Shown: positions 35,524 to 44,931, numbered from the stretch's first letter. The stretch: DNA of 64,000 nucleotides from Methanolinea mesophila (GCF_017873855.1 NZ_JAGGKR010000001.1:682001-746000); one strand, 5' to 3'. A program made the numbers and translations. Notes: generated from the sequence alone by a model not told the origin.

Positions 35524-35835
35524 TCAATACTTTTCATAAACAATTATTCTTTTGTATAGCAAAAGTTCAAAACTACGCCCTTGTTTTTTGATCCTTCTAC
35601 AGATATCGCTTCACCCCTCGGATCCGGCGGGAGCCCGGGTATCCATTTTTTTGGGGGTCCTGTACCGGCCCCGGGGTTTCCTTTCGGGACCCTGGCGGGA
35701 TTGCCCCGGGAAATCCCCTGAATCCCCTTCCGGCGACAATGCTTGTCAACAACCTCTCAATTCACCCGTTCTCCTCCCGCATACGAGCGAAAGAGAGATA
35801 TTCTGCCTTTGGACAATATCGCGTACCGATACTGT
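35524..35835. promoter_or_regulatory. Divergent promoter region (DAC-like gene / DUF389 gene)
   Basis: A 312-base gap. Leftward, TTTGCTATACAAAAG near 35560 is a TATA candidate for the DAC-like gene. Several short inverted repeats of CCCGGG/GGTACC type occur at 35630-35720. An upstream extension of the DUF389 frame to 35743 exists but is not supported by family length. Confidence 0.4.
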
Positions 35836-36849
35836 ATGGCAGAAAATTACATTTCCCGGCAACTGGGCCGCTTCGAGGCAGGATACCTCCCGGACTTCGA
35901 GTCCAAGCTCTTCTTTGAAGGGGAGCGAAGACACCGCCAGGTGACGAACTTTACGGTCCTCCTCCTCCTTGCGACCGTTATCGCGACCTATGGTGTCATT
36001 ACCAATTCGACCGCCACCGTGATAGGCGCGATGATCATCGCTCCCCTCATGACCCCGATCATGGCCACCGCCGCCGCGGTCATCCTCGGTTCGCCCTCTC
36101 GGGCATTCAAATCCCTCCAGCTCGTGGTGCTCGGGGTGATCGCGGTGGTCCTGTTGTCCCTGGTTCTCACGTTCTTCGTCCCCGAGGTGTTCATCTCGTA
36201 CTCGTCGAATCCGCAGATCACCTCCCGGGTCTCGCCGAGCCTGCTGGATTTGATCATCGCGCTCGCCGCAGGCGCCGCGGGGGCGTTCGCCATCGGCAGG
36301 AAGGAGATCGCGGATTCCCTCGCCGGGGTCGCCATCGCCATCTCCCTCGTCCCTCCCCTGTGCGTGGTGGGAGTATCCATCGCGAACGGGTATTTCGTCC
36401 AGGCCAGCGGGGCATTCCTGCTCTTCCTCACCAACTTCTTCGCCATCCTCGTCGCCGGGAGCACGGTCTACAGTTTCATGGGTCTCCAGAAGTATTCCAC
36501 CGCCGATGTCCACGGAGAGATCCGCCAGAAGGCGGTCCGTTACATTCTCGCCGGGACCCTCGTCATCACGGTCCTGCTGGTCGTTACTTCATTCAACGCG
36601 TTCCAGACCACCAATAACCAGTACATCGCGAGCACGACCGTGACGGAATGGATAGGGAACGCACCGTTCCAGGTCTCCAGCGTCACTACCAACGGTGTCG
36701 ATGTCTCGGTCACGATCGTGGGCAATGGTGACGTCCCCCCCGTGGCGAATCTGGAGAAGATGCTTTCCCAGGCATTCGGCCATCCCGTCGTCATCAGCCT
36801 TCACGTGATCCCGCAGACCAGCGTGGTCTACCCGGAGCCGGCGACATGA
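35836..36849 (+). CDS. DUF389 family membrane protein
   Basis: A 337-residue protein with a cytosolic N-terminus and about seven membrane helices. The family hallmark NSTATVIGAMIIAPLMTPIM is near residue 55, followed by SLAGVAIAISLVPPLCVVGV near 165. The C-terminal about 100 residues are soluble (VTEWIGNAPFQVSSV). This corresponds to the TIGR00341/DUF389 type; function is not established. I start at ATG 35836 because the conserved part starts there. Confidence 0.85.
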   Translation: MAENYISRQLGRFEAGYLPDFESKLFFEGERRHRQVTNFTVLLLLATVIATYGVITNSTATVIGAMIIAPLMTPIMATAAAVILGSPSRAFKSLQLVVLGVIAVVLLSLVLTFFVPEVFISYSSNPQITSRVSPSLLDLIIALAAGAAGAFAIGRKEIADSLAGVAIAISLVPPLCVVGVSIANGYFVQASGAFLLFLTNFFAILVAGSTVYSFMGLQKYSTADVHGEIRQKAVRYILAGTLVITVLLVVTSFNAFQTTNNQYIASTTVTEWIGNAPFQVSSVTTNGVDVSVTIVGNGDVPPVANLEKMLSQAFGHPVVISLHVIPQTSVVYPEPAT

Positions 36850-36929
36850 GGAATCTCTCTCCCGGGGGGGACCCATCCGTGTTCGCACGTCCGGTGGAAT
36901 AATCAGGACCCGATGAAAAGGTATTCTCC

Positions 36930-37361
36930 ATGGAATCCCCCTCTGCAAGTGCCCTGATCGCCCCCTGCGGAATGAACTGCGGCGTGTGCATCGCCCACTT
37001 GAGGGAGAGGAATCCATGCCCCGGGTGCAGGGGGCCGGATGCCGGAAAACCGGTCACGAGGACCCGGTGCAAAATTAAAACGTGCGGGACGCTCCGGGAA
37101 CGTAACGCGAAGTACTGCTTCGAGTGCGAACAATTTCCCTGCGAGCGGCTGCAGCACCTCGACAAGAGGTACAGAACGAAATACCACGCGAGCGTTGTCG
37201 AAAACCTGGAAACGATAAAAAAATCTGGCATCAGGAAATTCCTCGCCGACGAAAAGAGGAGATGGACCTGTTCACGTTGCGGTGGGACGGTGAGCATTCA
37301 TGGTGCACGCTGCAGCCGTTGCGGATACCAGGAGTCTCCCGAGGGAGATTCGCTTCCGTGA
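36930..37361 (+). CDS. DUF3795-type cysteine-rich protein with zinc ribbon
   Basis: A 143-residue protein with many Cys: PCGMNCGVC near 13-20, CPGC, CKIKTC and CFECEQFPC near 65-71, the DUF3795 pattern, followed by a second zinc ribbon near the end (CSRCGG ... CSRCGY). It probably binds zinc; the role is unknown. It follows the DUF389 gene by 80 bases on the same strand. Confidence 0.8.
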   Translation: MESPSASALIAPCGMNCGVCIAHLRERNPCPGCRGPDAGKPVTRTRCKIKTCGTLRERNAKYCFECEQFPCERLQHLDKRYRTKYHASVVENLETIKKSGIRKFLADEKRRWTCSRCGGTVSIHGARCSRCGYQESPEGDSLP

Positions 37362-37437
37362 GAACAGGGTCTCCATCCGGATGCGAGAACATTTCATTTT
37401 ACAGATCGCGACAGAGACCGTACGGTCCTCTGTCCGG

Positions 37438-38187
37438 TCATGTCCCGTTCGCAACCCAGCTCATGGAATTCCTTCCCTGCGGGTCGCCGGGGTGGGCGCT
37501 GATATTCAGGAGGGAGAGCGGGGAGGCCCCGTCCAGCCCCGCGAAAATCGAGAGGATCGCCGCTGCCAGGACCAGCACGATGACGATCAGGAGTGCGAAA
37601 TAGAGCATTACAAAGAGCAGATTGGTCGGTTCGTAGGTGATTTTTCCGTATCGCATCTTCTTTGCAGTGGTATAGGCGTCGTAGATCCCGAACAGCCATA
37701 TCACCACCCCGGGTATGATCAGCAGCGCGAGGCCGAATATCGTCCCGGCCAGGATCAGGAACCCCTTAAAGTTCTGGCCGTTGTAGATCTGGCCGAGCCC
37801 GGCGAAGAAGAAGGCAACGACCCCGGCGACCGCCGGGCTTTTTTTATCCCGTTCCAGCCGTGCGTAGTCTGGCGGATGCGTCTCGTGCCCCGTCTCCTCC
37901 GGGAGCGGAGGTTCACGGGCTGCCGCTTCTCCCGGGCCTTCACCCTGCAGGTCTTTGACAAAATGCATGGCCCGGCCCGCCTCTTCCGTCCTCCCCATTT
38001 TCCGGAGGGCTGCGCTCAGGCTGTTCCAGGCATCGAGATATTCCGGGTTGAGTTCGATGGCCCGGACATAATTCATGGAAGCCGCTTCGTAGTCCCCTCT
38101 CTGGAAAAACCGGTCCCCTTCCTGTTTCCATACTGCCGGGTCGTCCAGGTCCTTCTCCGGGACACGTTCCGCCATCGCGCTCCTCAC
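37438..38187 (-). CDS. TPR and TM2-type membrane protein
   Basis: A 249-residue protein. Residues about 18-80 hold TPR-like helices (GDYEAASMNYVRAIELNPEYLDAWNSL is the core region). After a charged linker, a TM2-like membrane part follows: AGVVAFFFAGLGQIYNGQ near 125, then two to three further helices up to about 225. TM2 proteins are widespread and poorly understood. Start is ATG 38187 or the in-frame ATG 38175. Confidence 0.8.
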   Translation of the reverse strand: MRSAMAERVPEKDLDDPAVWKQEGDRFFQRGDYEAASMNYVRAIELNPEYLDAWNSLSAALRKMGRTEEAGRAMHFVKDLQGEGPGEAAAREPPLPEETGHETHPPDYARLERDKKSPAVAGVVAFFFAGLGQIYNGQNFKGFLILAGTIFGLALLIIPGVVIWLFGIYDAYTTAKKMRYGKITYEPTNLLFVMLYFALLIVIVLVLAAAILSIFAGLDGASPLSLLNISAHPGDPQGRNSMSWVANGT

Positions 38188-38459
38188 CCGATAACGGATG
38201 AGAATATTATCCCTTATATAAAAGGATTATCCTTTATAATTCATTCTTGATTTTAAAAAAAAAACAATCTTATCGGTGGCGACCGAAAAATTTCCCATTT
38301 TTTCGGCATAGTTATGGCTCGGCAGTGAAAGGGTGCCGATCCCTGATCAACCGGCATATTTTCCCGGGTCCGGAAATTAAAAATAGACCCATCGTAAAGC
38401 AAAATAAAAGGGAAGACCTCCCCCGCCCTGAATATACATCGGGAACGTCGCAGGGGGGT

Positions 38460-38807
38460 TTATTTGAGTGCGTTTTCGACGATATCCCCCACTATCGGCA
38501 GTTTGTATCTCTCCCCCTGGTATGCTTTGATCATCAGTACGATCCACAGGATAAACATGATGATACCCACGATAATTGCCAGGATGTATGCGACGCCGGT
38601 CCACCAGAACAGACCGAGGACCCAGTAGAGTATGTTGAGAGGAAGGAACGTTAACACAGATTGTAAAGCATGGAATTTTACCGTCTTGTTATCTTTTTCC
38701 ACCAGGTAAAAGATGATCCCCGTGATCCAGACGACCAGGTAACAGAGCAGGGAAGCAATGTTCTCATCCAGTCCGAAAGTTGCCTTAGGATTAGCCGTTT
38801 CTGCCAT
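38460..38807 (-). CDS. DUF4870 (Tic20-like) membrane protein
   Basis: A 115-residue protein with three to four membrane helices. The family pattern is clear: NIASLLCYLVVWITGIIF, then FHALQSVLTF, and a final helix IMFILWIVLMIKAYQG. I choose ATG 38807 since GAAGTGAT lies four bases before it; ATG 38816 is the alternative. It is upstream of, and in the same direction as, the TPR/TM2 gene, about 270 bases away. Function unknown. Confidence 0.85.
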   Translation of the reverse strand: MAETANPKATFGLDENIASLLCYLVVWITGIIFYLVEKDNKTVKFHALQSVLTFLPLNILYWVLGLFWWTGVAYILAIIVGIIMFILWIVLMIKAYQGERYKLPIVGDIVENALK

Positions 38808-38970
38808 AACCATCACTTCATTGTTCTTTTAAAGAGTAGCATAATTTTTGACTATTTAATTATTTCTTTCTGTATCGGGTCCGAATAGAGAGAATACGGT
38901 CTGGGCCTAGTCGTCTTCGCAGGGTATCCGTCAGGAGGATTTTTAGGAGAGGAGCGGAAACTGGGTTCTC

Positions 38971-39762
38971 ATGGCAGAACTGACCTTCAGGGAGATCGGG
39001 GATCGCCTCGTCTCGGCCTTCGGGTTCACCGCGAGGCCACTGGCAGTATACGGCAGCGATACGAAGCCTGCGGGCGCCGTTCACCTCCCGGCGGTGAACC
39101 GTTGCATCGCGATGTCCATGTTTCGCATGGCAACCGAACACGGCGTGGATGCAGTGTACATGAGCGGGGACGAACCGGAAGGGTGTTGCATGGGCGGGCT
39201 CACCCACATGGGATTCATCGCCACGCCGGAGGATATCAAGTACTTCGTATCCACCGGGAGGGCGGATATCCGTGGAGGCGCCGCCGAATTCCTCAAGGCG
39301 GACCCCGGGCTCGTCGAACGGTCCTTCGCGGCCGAAGGGACCATCACCCCGCCCGGCCGGTACCTGATCATCAGGTCGTGCGACACCCTGGACGGGAAAG
39401 ACCCCGGGGTGAGGTCGATCTGCTGCTTCGGAAATGCCGAAGAGATCCGGAACCTCGCCGCCCTGGTGCATTTCGACCGGGACGACCCGTTCACCGCGGT
39501 GGTCGTGCCGTGGGGCCCGTCCTGTTCTACCTACATCAGTTACCCGGCCGGGATGGCCTCAAAGGCCCCGCAGGACACGGCGTTCATGGGCCCCCAGGAC
39601 CCTACCCAGAACTACGCGTTCCCCCCCGACATGATGGCGCTCGGGATCCCTGCCGGTATGGCAAGGCGGATGGTCCGCAACCTGGACACGTCGTTTGTGA
39701 TCAGGAGGCCGAAGGTGGCGTTCCCCGACCACGAGAAGATTGCGGAACGTAAAAAACGATGA
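38971..39762 (+). CDS. DUF169 family protein
   Basis: A 263-residue soluble protein of the DUF169 type: FGFTARPLAVYG near the start, CIAMSMFRMA, EPEGCCMGGLTHMGF with a double Cys, CCFGNAEEIRNLAAL, and WGPSCSTYI. Conserved Cys residues suggest metal or cofactor binding; the function is unknown. Single gene; the following 264 bases to the convergent mscS show nothing I recognise. Confidence 0.8.
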   Translation: MAELTFREIGDRLVSAFGFTARPLAVYGSDTKPAGAVHLPAVNRCIAMSMFRMATEHGVDAVYMSGDEPEGCCMGGLTHMGFIATPEDIKYFVSTGRADIRGGAAEFLKADPGLVERSFAAEGTITPPGRYLIIRSCDTLDGKDPGVRSICCFGNAEEIRNLAALVHFDRDDPFTAVVVPWGPSCSTYISYPAGMASKAPQDTAFMGPQDPTQNYAFPPDMMALGIPAGMARRMVRNLDTSFVIRRPKVAFPDHEKIAERKKR

Positions 39763-40026
39763 TCTTCCCGGAAAGTTACGAAAGACCGGCACGGAGAGAT
39801 CGGCAGATGAGCTGGGCTGACCGAGAACACGCCTATTCCCGGAATATGCCCCGTCGGGAGCCGGTGATTTCCGGGGTATCCTCCGGGACACAGGTCACTA
39901 TCGTGGCGATTCGCCCGGACCGGTTATCCCTCGGAGACTCGTCGCTCTCCCGGCATGGGCGACCGGACCAGGAGTCACTCTTGGACCTGTCAGCACTCCG
40001 GCGTGCCCCGACCGGGGGTATCCACC

Positions 40027-40980
40027 TCACCTGTCGTTGCTCATGACTCCGGGGATATCACTCGAGAGCTCCTCGATGATCCTGGTCTTCACCAGGGACC
40101 GGTCCCTTGCCGAAGTGATGTAGTTTACCGTGAGCACGGTGCCCCGGTCCGTCAGCTCAAGATGGAACGAGGGCCCGGTATCGAGGGAGGGGAGATATTT
40201 CCTTTGCCCGAGATTCCTCAGTTCTTCCCTGGCTTTTTCCTCGATCTCCCCGGTATATTTCTGGATCGCGTCTATCAGCAGGTTCCTCACACGGTCGATA
40301 TCGGTGGTGAAGGGAACGGTGATCCTGATCTCGTCGGTGACTATCGAGAGGTGGCGGGTGGTGTTGGTCACCACCTCCCGGAACAGGATGCCGTTCGGAA
40401 TGGTGATGATCTCGCCCGTCGGTCTATCGTTCGAGTCGTAGTCGAGCTCCATGAGGGTGGTCCGGAACACGCTGATATCCATAACAAGGCCGTATACCCC
40501 TTTCACCCGGATATGGTCGCCGATGCGGTAGACCCCGGTGAGGAGGAGCATGAGGCTCCCGACTACGTTCTGGATCAGATCCCTGAGTGCGACGAGAATC
40601 GCCCCCCAGATGATCCCAATCGTGATCAGGATCTGCGACGGGTCCTCGCTCCATACCGTAAGTGCAAGGAAAAAACCGAGTCCCAGGAGGATGGCGATGA
40701 ATATCCTGGTCGCCGTCATGCGGGACGCTTCGTCCGGCATCTTCCGTACCAGGACCCATGCCCCGATGCTGTACGACACGACGACAATCAGGGCCACGAT
40801 GTACGTCGCCAGCACGTTCTCGAAGAACACGTCCTCGAGGATGACGTCGATTGCGAAGAATACCGCAAAGAACAGGATGAGGAGGAGCACGTAGCGGGCG
40901 GACAGCCTGATTTTACCCATAAATGACAAGAGATATGCGAGAGCGATCTCATCAAGCCAGTGGTTTATTCCGCCCGGCAA
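40027..40980 (-). CDS. mscS: MscS-type mechanosensitive channel
   Basis: A 317-residue protein with three to four N-terminal membrane helices; the pore-lining helix and start of the beta domain read VALRDLIQNVVGSLMLL then VYRIGDHIRV, near residues 135-165. The cytosolic beta domain (PNGILFREVVTN) and alpha/beta domain follow. It should open as an osmotic safety valve. A start at the internal ATG 40923 is possible, since the first 19 residues are weakly conserved in type. Confidence 0.92.
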   Translation of the reverse strand: MPGGINHWLDEIALAYLLSFMGKIRLSARYVLLLILFFAVFFAIDVILEDVFFENVLATYIVALIVVVSYSIGAWVLVRKMPDEASRMTATRIFIAILLGLGFFLALTVWSEDPSQILITIGIIWGAILVALRDLIQNVVGSLMLLLTGVYRIGDHIRVKGVYGLVMDISVFRTTLMELDYDSNDRPTGEIITIPNGILFREVVTNTTRHLSIVTDEIRITVPFTTDIDRVRNLLIDAIQKYTGEIEEKAREELRNLGQRKYLPSLDTGPSFHLELTDRGTVLTVNYITSARDRSLVKTRIIEELSSDIPGVMSNDR

Positions 40981-41145
40981 TCCGGGTGAGGGAGACGCAA
41001 TCTTTCGCGGAACCCTAATCCGCCGGATCGATGATCTGCAGGGTTGACCTGACGATCAGGTTCCGTGAACCGCGTCTGACCCGGCATCCGGAAATGAGCA
41101 GGGTTCTTTCGCCCCGGGCCTTTCCAGGAAAGGGATTGACGAGAT

Positions 41146-41182
41146 TTAACAATACTTTTCTCCGAAGAAACCGATTTTTATC
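41146..41182 (+). promoter_or_regulatory. Candidate promoter of the ART-like gene
   Basis: ATTTAACAATACTTTTC lies about 25-40 bases before ATG 41185, giving a nearly leaderless transcript. A second T-rich stretch, GATTTTTATCC, touches the start codon. Confidence 0.35.
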
Positions 41183-41184
41183 CA

Positions 41185-41763
41185 ATGGAACCGTCCGCAA
41201 AGAACACCCCGTATTCGAACCGGGACGACCTGACCGGAAACGAAAAGGAGGCAGTCGGGTTGTACCTGGAGAACTGGGATTACGTGAACGATACGCTGAG
41301 AAAACCGAAAGAGGTCAAGGAACTCGAGGAATGGCAGTACCTCCCGAACCTCGTCTACCATATCGACAGTGCCATCTCGAAGTCTTCTCCCGGGGAGGCC
41401 CTCCTCTTCCGGGAACTGCACGGGGACTTTGCGACACGAGCCCTGTTCTGCCTCGCTATCCCGCCCGGGAATCCCGGTGATTCGGAGTATGGCCCCGCGG
41501 TCCCCCACCTTATCCGGGACAGGGGATACTGCTCCTTTTCCGGGGACCTCGACATGGTACTGGAAGACGAGAATGAGACGAGGGGCCGGAAGGTCATCCT
41601 GGTGCATAAACCCCGGCAAGGGGAGCCCGGGCTGTATATCGACGAACAGGGGGAAGTGCTCTTCCCCCGGGAAACACTCTGGATCACGACAGGGTACTCT
41701 TACCAGGACCGTAAGGACTGTAGCGTCGTGTTCATCAGTGTGGACAGGTTCAGGACAGGGTGA
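41185..41763 (+). CDS. Probable ADP-ribosyltransferase (R-S-E class)
   Basis: A 192-residue protein. The order of segments matches ADP-ribosyltransferase exoenzymes: a helical N-terminus, LVYHIDSAISKSS near 57-68, Arg76 in LLFRELHG, the S-x-S strand YCSFSGD at 115-121, and EQGEVLFPRETLW at 154-166 with the Q-x-E pair Gln155/Glu157. The final strands end VVFISVD. No signal peptide, so it would act inside the cell or as a toxin part. The next small ORF starts 4 bases after the stop. Function is predicted from motifs only. Confidence 0.65.
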   Translation: MEPSAKNTPYSNRDDLTGNEKEAVGLYLENWDYVNDTLRKPKEVKELEEWQYLPNLVYHIDSAISKSSPGEALLFRELHGDFATRALFCLAIPPGNPGDSEYGPAVPHLIRDRGYCSFSGDLDMVLEDENETRGRKVILVHKPRQGEPGLYIDEQGEVLFPRETLWITTGYSYQDRKDCSVVFISVDRFRTG

Positions 41764-41767
41764 GTCT

Positions 41768-41923
41768 ATGAGCGAAAACGAACGAATGCAATGGAAACAG
41801 AAGGATATCCGCATCGAACGGGCTCCGGTTATCGTACATGAGGACCCGATGGACACGGCGGGACCGGTCCTGACCGAAGCGGCGGTACGGTTGAAGAAGT
41901 CAAAGCAGTGCGGCGGGAAATAA
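41768..41923 (+). CDS. Small ORF downstream of the ART-like gene (51 aa)
   Basis: A 51-residue charged peptide: SENERMQWKQKDIRIERA then VIVHEDPMD and a basic C-terminus. It begins 4 bases after the ART-like stop, which implies co-transcription. I recognise no family. It could be an antitoxin or a substrate of the transferase, but nothing in the sequence proves this. Confidence 0.45.
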   Translation: MSENERMQWKQKDIRIERAPVIVHEDPMDTAGPVLTEAAVRLKKSKQCGGK

Positions 41924-42049
41924 CCCCCCTATCCCGGGATTCGCTCCCGATCTTCGGAACCACTTTTTTCTTTACCTTAAACAATAAAATCCCGGGGTCT
42001 GTATTGCGCGGCTGGCCGGGAGTAACCCTTCCCGTCTCGCCTTGATCTC

Positions 42050-42270
42050 CTCCCGCGTAGGACTTCCACTCACAAATTCAATCCGGGTTCGGGGAGTAGT
42101 TCTCCGGCATAGTCCTGCCACTCATGAATCAGGCAGGGTGCATGCAGGATTGCGCCGACAACCTGTACCCGGGATCCGGCGGGATACGGGGAGGCAAGAG
42201 CATAGGACTCCTTCTCACAATTCCGACACTGCATCGGGGAGTACTTTCCCAGGCTTCACGCGAGGACTTT
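42050..42270. repeat. Degenerate imperfect direct repeat
   Basis: In the 354-base gap between the ART-like pair and ecfT, GTAGGACTTCCACTCACAAA (about 42057) and ATAGGACTCCTTCTCACAAT (about 42201) begin segments that both end in GGGGAGTA(G)TTCTCC-like sequence. A third similar stretch, ATAGTCCTGCCACTCATGAA, lies at 42110. No gene is supported here. Confidence 0.4.
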
Positions 42271-42277
42271 TGGGCCT

Positions 42278-43171
42278 CTACGTTCTCAGGGACGCATACC
42301 AGGCAATCGCGACGACCGCCGCGACGGCGATGACGACCGCCGCATCGGCCCCGGAGAAGCCGGGGCGACGGTAGACCGTGGGCCTGGCGGAAGAGGAAAA
42401 ACCCCTGCTTTCCATTGCTGCGGTAAGGCTCCGCGACCTGCGAAGCACGATCACCGCCATGGGGACTGTCAGGGTCATCAGCTTGTTCCGGTTCCGTGTC
42501 AGGAGCCCGCGGTCGAACTCCATTCCCCGCGAACGCTGGGCGTTCATGATCTTCGAGGCGTCCTCGGCGAGGACGCTCATGGTCCGGAACGCAGTCCCGA
42601 GCGAGAACGCGATCCCCCCCGGGAAGCCCGCGGACCTCAGGGCACGGACGAACGCCGTGTAACTTGTGGTGGAGATGAAGAGTATCCCCACCCCGGAGAG
42701 GGCAAGGAGCCTGAATCCCATAGCCAGGGCGAAGAGGACCCTCCCGGACACCAGTTTTAACGTGACGAATCCCGCCTGCCAGGTCACGATCACCACCCCG
42801 GCCTCGGGGCCCGCGAAGAACGCATCGGTTACCACGACGAACACGATGAAGGGGACGATGATCAGGTAACCCCGAAAGAGCGGGCGGATCAGTCCCGCGA
42901 GCCATGCTGCCGCCAGGACCGAGCTCCAGAGGACCAGTCCCGGCAGGGCCTTCCCGAACGCGAGTGCCGTCCCGGTGAAAATGATGAGTATTGCGAGTTT
43001 CGTGAGGGGATTCATCCGGTGGATGAAGGACTCGCCCGGGATATAGGCAAGAAATCCTCCTCTTTTCCCGAATATCCTCTTTTTTATTCCCTTCCTACCC
43101 GCCACCGTTCCTGTCTCCGGGTCCGTCCCGGGCGGGCCACCGGCCTTCCGGCCGTCTTCGCGGGCCATCAC
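42278..43171 (-). CDS. ecfT: ECF transporter T component (EcfT/CbiQ family)
   Basis: A 297-residue membrane protein. A charged N-terminal extension of about 40 residues precedes SFIHRMNPLTKLAILII, the usual EcfT start. The coupling-helix motif lies at the end of the membrane part: MNAQRSRGMEFD near 212, then a second basic motif SRGFSSSARP near 260. It joins the S subunit to the ATPases. The start overlaps the ATPase stop (ATGA). Confidence 0.88.
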   Translation of the reverse strand: MMAREDGRKAGGPPGTDPETGTVAGRKGIKKRIFGKRGGFLAYIPGESFIHRMNPLTKLAILIIFTGTALAFGKALPGLVLWSSVLAAAWLAGLIRPLFRGYLIIVPFIVFVVVTDAFFAGPEAGVVIVTWQAGFVTLKLVSGRVLFALAMGFRLLALSGVGILFISTTSYTAFVRALRSAGFPGGIAFSLGTAFRTMSVLAEDASKIMNAQRSRGMEFDRGLLTRNRNKLMTLTVPMAVIVLRRSRSLTAAMESRGFSSSARPTVYRRPGFSGADAAVVIAVAAVVAIAWYASLRT

Positions 43172-44931
43172 GGCCTCCCCGGATCACGATCTTCTTCACG
43201 GCCGATCTCTTCCCGGTTATCCGGGACGATCCTGCAGCGATCTTCCTCATGACCGTTCTCATCCCTGCTATTCAAGACGGTCCTGCAGTGATCTTCTTCA
43301 TGGCCGCTCTCTACCCGACTATCCGGGACTGTGCTGCAGCGATCTTCTTCATGGCCGATCACTTCCCGGTTATCCGGGATGATCCTGCAGCGATCTTCTT
43401 CAGGGTGGGGTCCTCCCCGCGTATCCGAGATGACCCTTCCGTGATCGAGGACTATCACCCGGTCCCGGATGAGACGGGCGAATTCCTCGTCATGGGTGGC
43501 GACGATCACCGCCGCCCCCGCGTCGCGGAGCTCGCCGAGCACCTGCCCGACGATACGCTTGCACCTCCGGTCGAGCCCGAGCGTGGGTTCGTCGAGCACC
43601 ACCACCGGGGTCTCCATGGTGAGCACACTACCAATGGCCACCCGCTGCTTCTCCCCGGATGAGAGGCCGAGAGGCGGCGTCTTTAAACCGAGGCTGGTAA
43701 TGTCCAGCCGGTCGGCGACCTTCCCGACCCTCCGGTCCGTCTCCTCAGCCCCCACCCCGAGGTTCTCCGGGCCGAAGGAAAGTTCCTCTGAGACCGTCTC
43801 GGCGAAGAGCTGGTAGTCCGCGTGCTGGAGGAGCACTCCCGCCTCCCGGGAGAGCTCCGCGGTGCTCCTCCCCCACACATCCCTGCCCATCACCCGTAGT
43901 TCTCCGGAATGCGGTTTCTGGATACCGTTCAGGTGCCGGATGAGGGTGCTCTTCCCTGAGCCGTTCTGCCCCCGGATGACCGTGATCTCCCCGGGAAAGA
44001 TATCAAGGCGTTCTATCGCGATCGCGGGCTCCTCCCTCTCGGGATAATAAAATACAAGTTCCCTGACCGAGACCGCAGGCTCCCTCCCGCAAGATTCCTT
44101 CATATGCTCTTCATGGCTCTGCCCCTGTGCATAGACCGGGTCCTCCATGGTATACCACCCGGGGAGCGTATCGGGCGGACCATCGTAGACGACCCGCCCC
44201 CGGTCAAAGACCACCAGCCGCCCGACGAGCGGAAGCAGCAGGGAGAGGCGTTGTTCCGCGAGGATCACCGTAGTTCCCGTTGTCCGGTTGAGATTTGCAA
44301 TGAGGCCGGTCAGCCTCGCGGATGTCTCGTGGTCTATCCCTGAAAACGGTTCGTCAAGGACGAGGACTTCGGGGTGCACCGCAATTGCGGCGGCGATCGC
44401 CACCCTCTGGCGTTCCCCCCAGGAGAGTTCCCCGGTATCCCTGTCCCGCAGGTGCGCAATATCGAGTGCGTCGAGCGACGCATCGATGGTCTTCCCGATC
44501 TCCTCTTCGGTCCAGACCATCTGTTCCGGGCCGAACGCGATCTCGGACTCGACGTCCGAGGAGAAGATCTGGTCTTCGGGGTTCTGGAACACGAGTGCCA
44601 CGTGCGCCGCGAGGTCGGTCACCCTGCAGGAACGGGTGTCCATCCCGAGAACGGTGACCGTTCCCTCCATCACCCCGGGGAAGAGGTGGGGGATCAGCCC
44701 GTTCAGGCAGTAGCAGAAGGTCGACTTCCCTGAACCGCTCATCCCGGCGTGCCCTACCAGTTCTCCCCGGTGGATGGAGAGGTTCACGTCGTTGAGGGCG
44801 GTCACGGTCCTCCCGGATACCGTTGTCGGGTGGCGGAACGAAAGTCCGCGGACCTCGATGATCGCTTCGGTTTCCTTTTGCCGCGAGGTCCCCCGTTCCT
44901 CCTCCTCATCAATCGATCCGGGTTTCACCAT
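43168..44931 (-). CDS. ecfA: Fused double ECF ATPase (EcfA-EcfA') with repetitive C-terminal tail
   Basis: A 587-residue protein with two ABC ATPase domains in tandem. First: Walker A GMSGSGKST, signature LSWGERQR, Walker B VLVLDEPFSGID. Second: GQNGSGKST, signature LSSGEKQR, VVVLDEPTLGLD. All motifs are intact. It powers uptake by an ECF transporter with the EcfT and S-like subunits. The tail of about 75 residues consists of GHEEDRC...PD.R repeats of 17 residues and is not part of any ATPase fold. The first 22 residues are also duplicated in the leader before the gene. Confidence 0.9.
   Translation of the reverse strand: MVKPGSIDEEEERGTSRQKETEAIIEVRGLSFRHPTTVSGRTVTALNDVNLSIHRGELVGHAGMSGSGKSTFCYCLNGLIPHLFPGVMEGTVTVLGMDTRSCRVTDLAAHVALVFQNPEDQIFSSDVESEIAFGPEQMVWTEEEIGKTIDASLDALDIAHLRDRDTGELSWGERQRVAIAAAIAVHPEVLVLDEPFSGIDHETSARLTGLIANLNRTTGTTVILAEQRLSLLLPLVGRLVVFDRGRVVYDGPPDTLPGWYTMEDPVYAQGQSHEEHMKESCGREPAVSVRELVFYYPEREEPAIAIERLDIFPGEITVIRGQNGSGKSTLIRHLNGIQKPHSGELRVMGRDVWGRSTAELSREAGVLLQHADYQLFAETVSEELSFGPENLGVGAEETDRRVGKVADRLDITSLGLKTPPLGLSSGEKQRVAIGSVLTMETPVVVLDEPTLGLDRRCKRIVGQVLGELRDAGAAVIVATHDEEFARLIRDRVIVLDHGRVISDTRGGPHPEEDRCRIIPDNREVIGHEEDRCSTVPDSRVESGHEEDHCRTVLNSRDENGHEEDRCRIVPDNREEIGREEDRDPGRP
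43180..43406 (-). repeat. 51-bp tandem repeat in the 3' end of ecfA
   Basis: Units at 43180-43230, 43231-43281, 43282-43332 and 43333-43383, with a partial unit to 43406. Each is exactly 51 bases, so the frame is kept and 17-residue repeats result. CCTGCAGCGATCTTCTTCAT is the conserved core on the plus strand. Confidence 0.9.
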
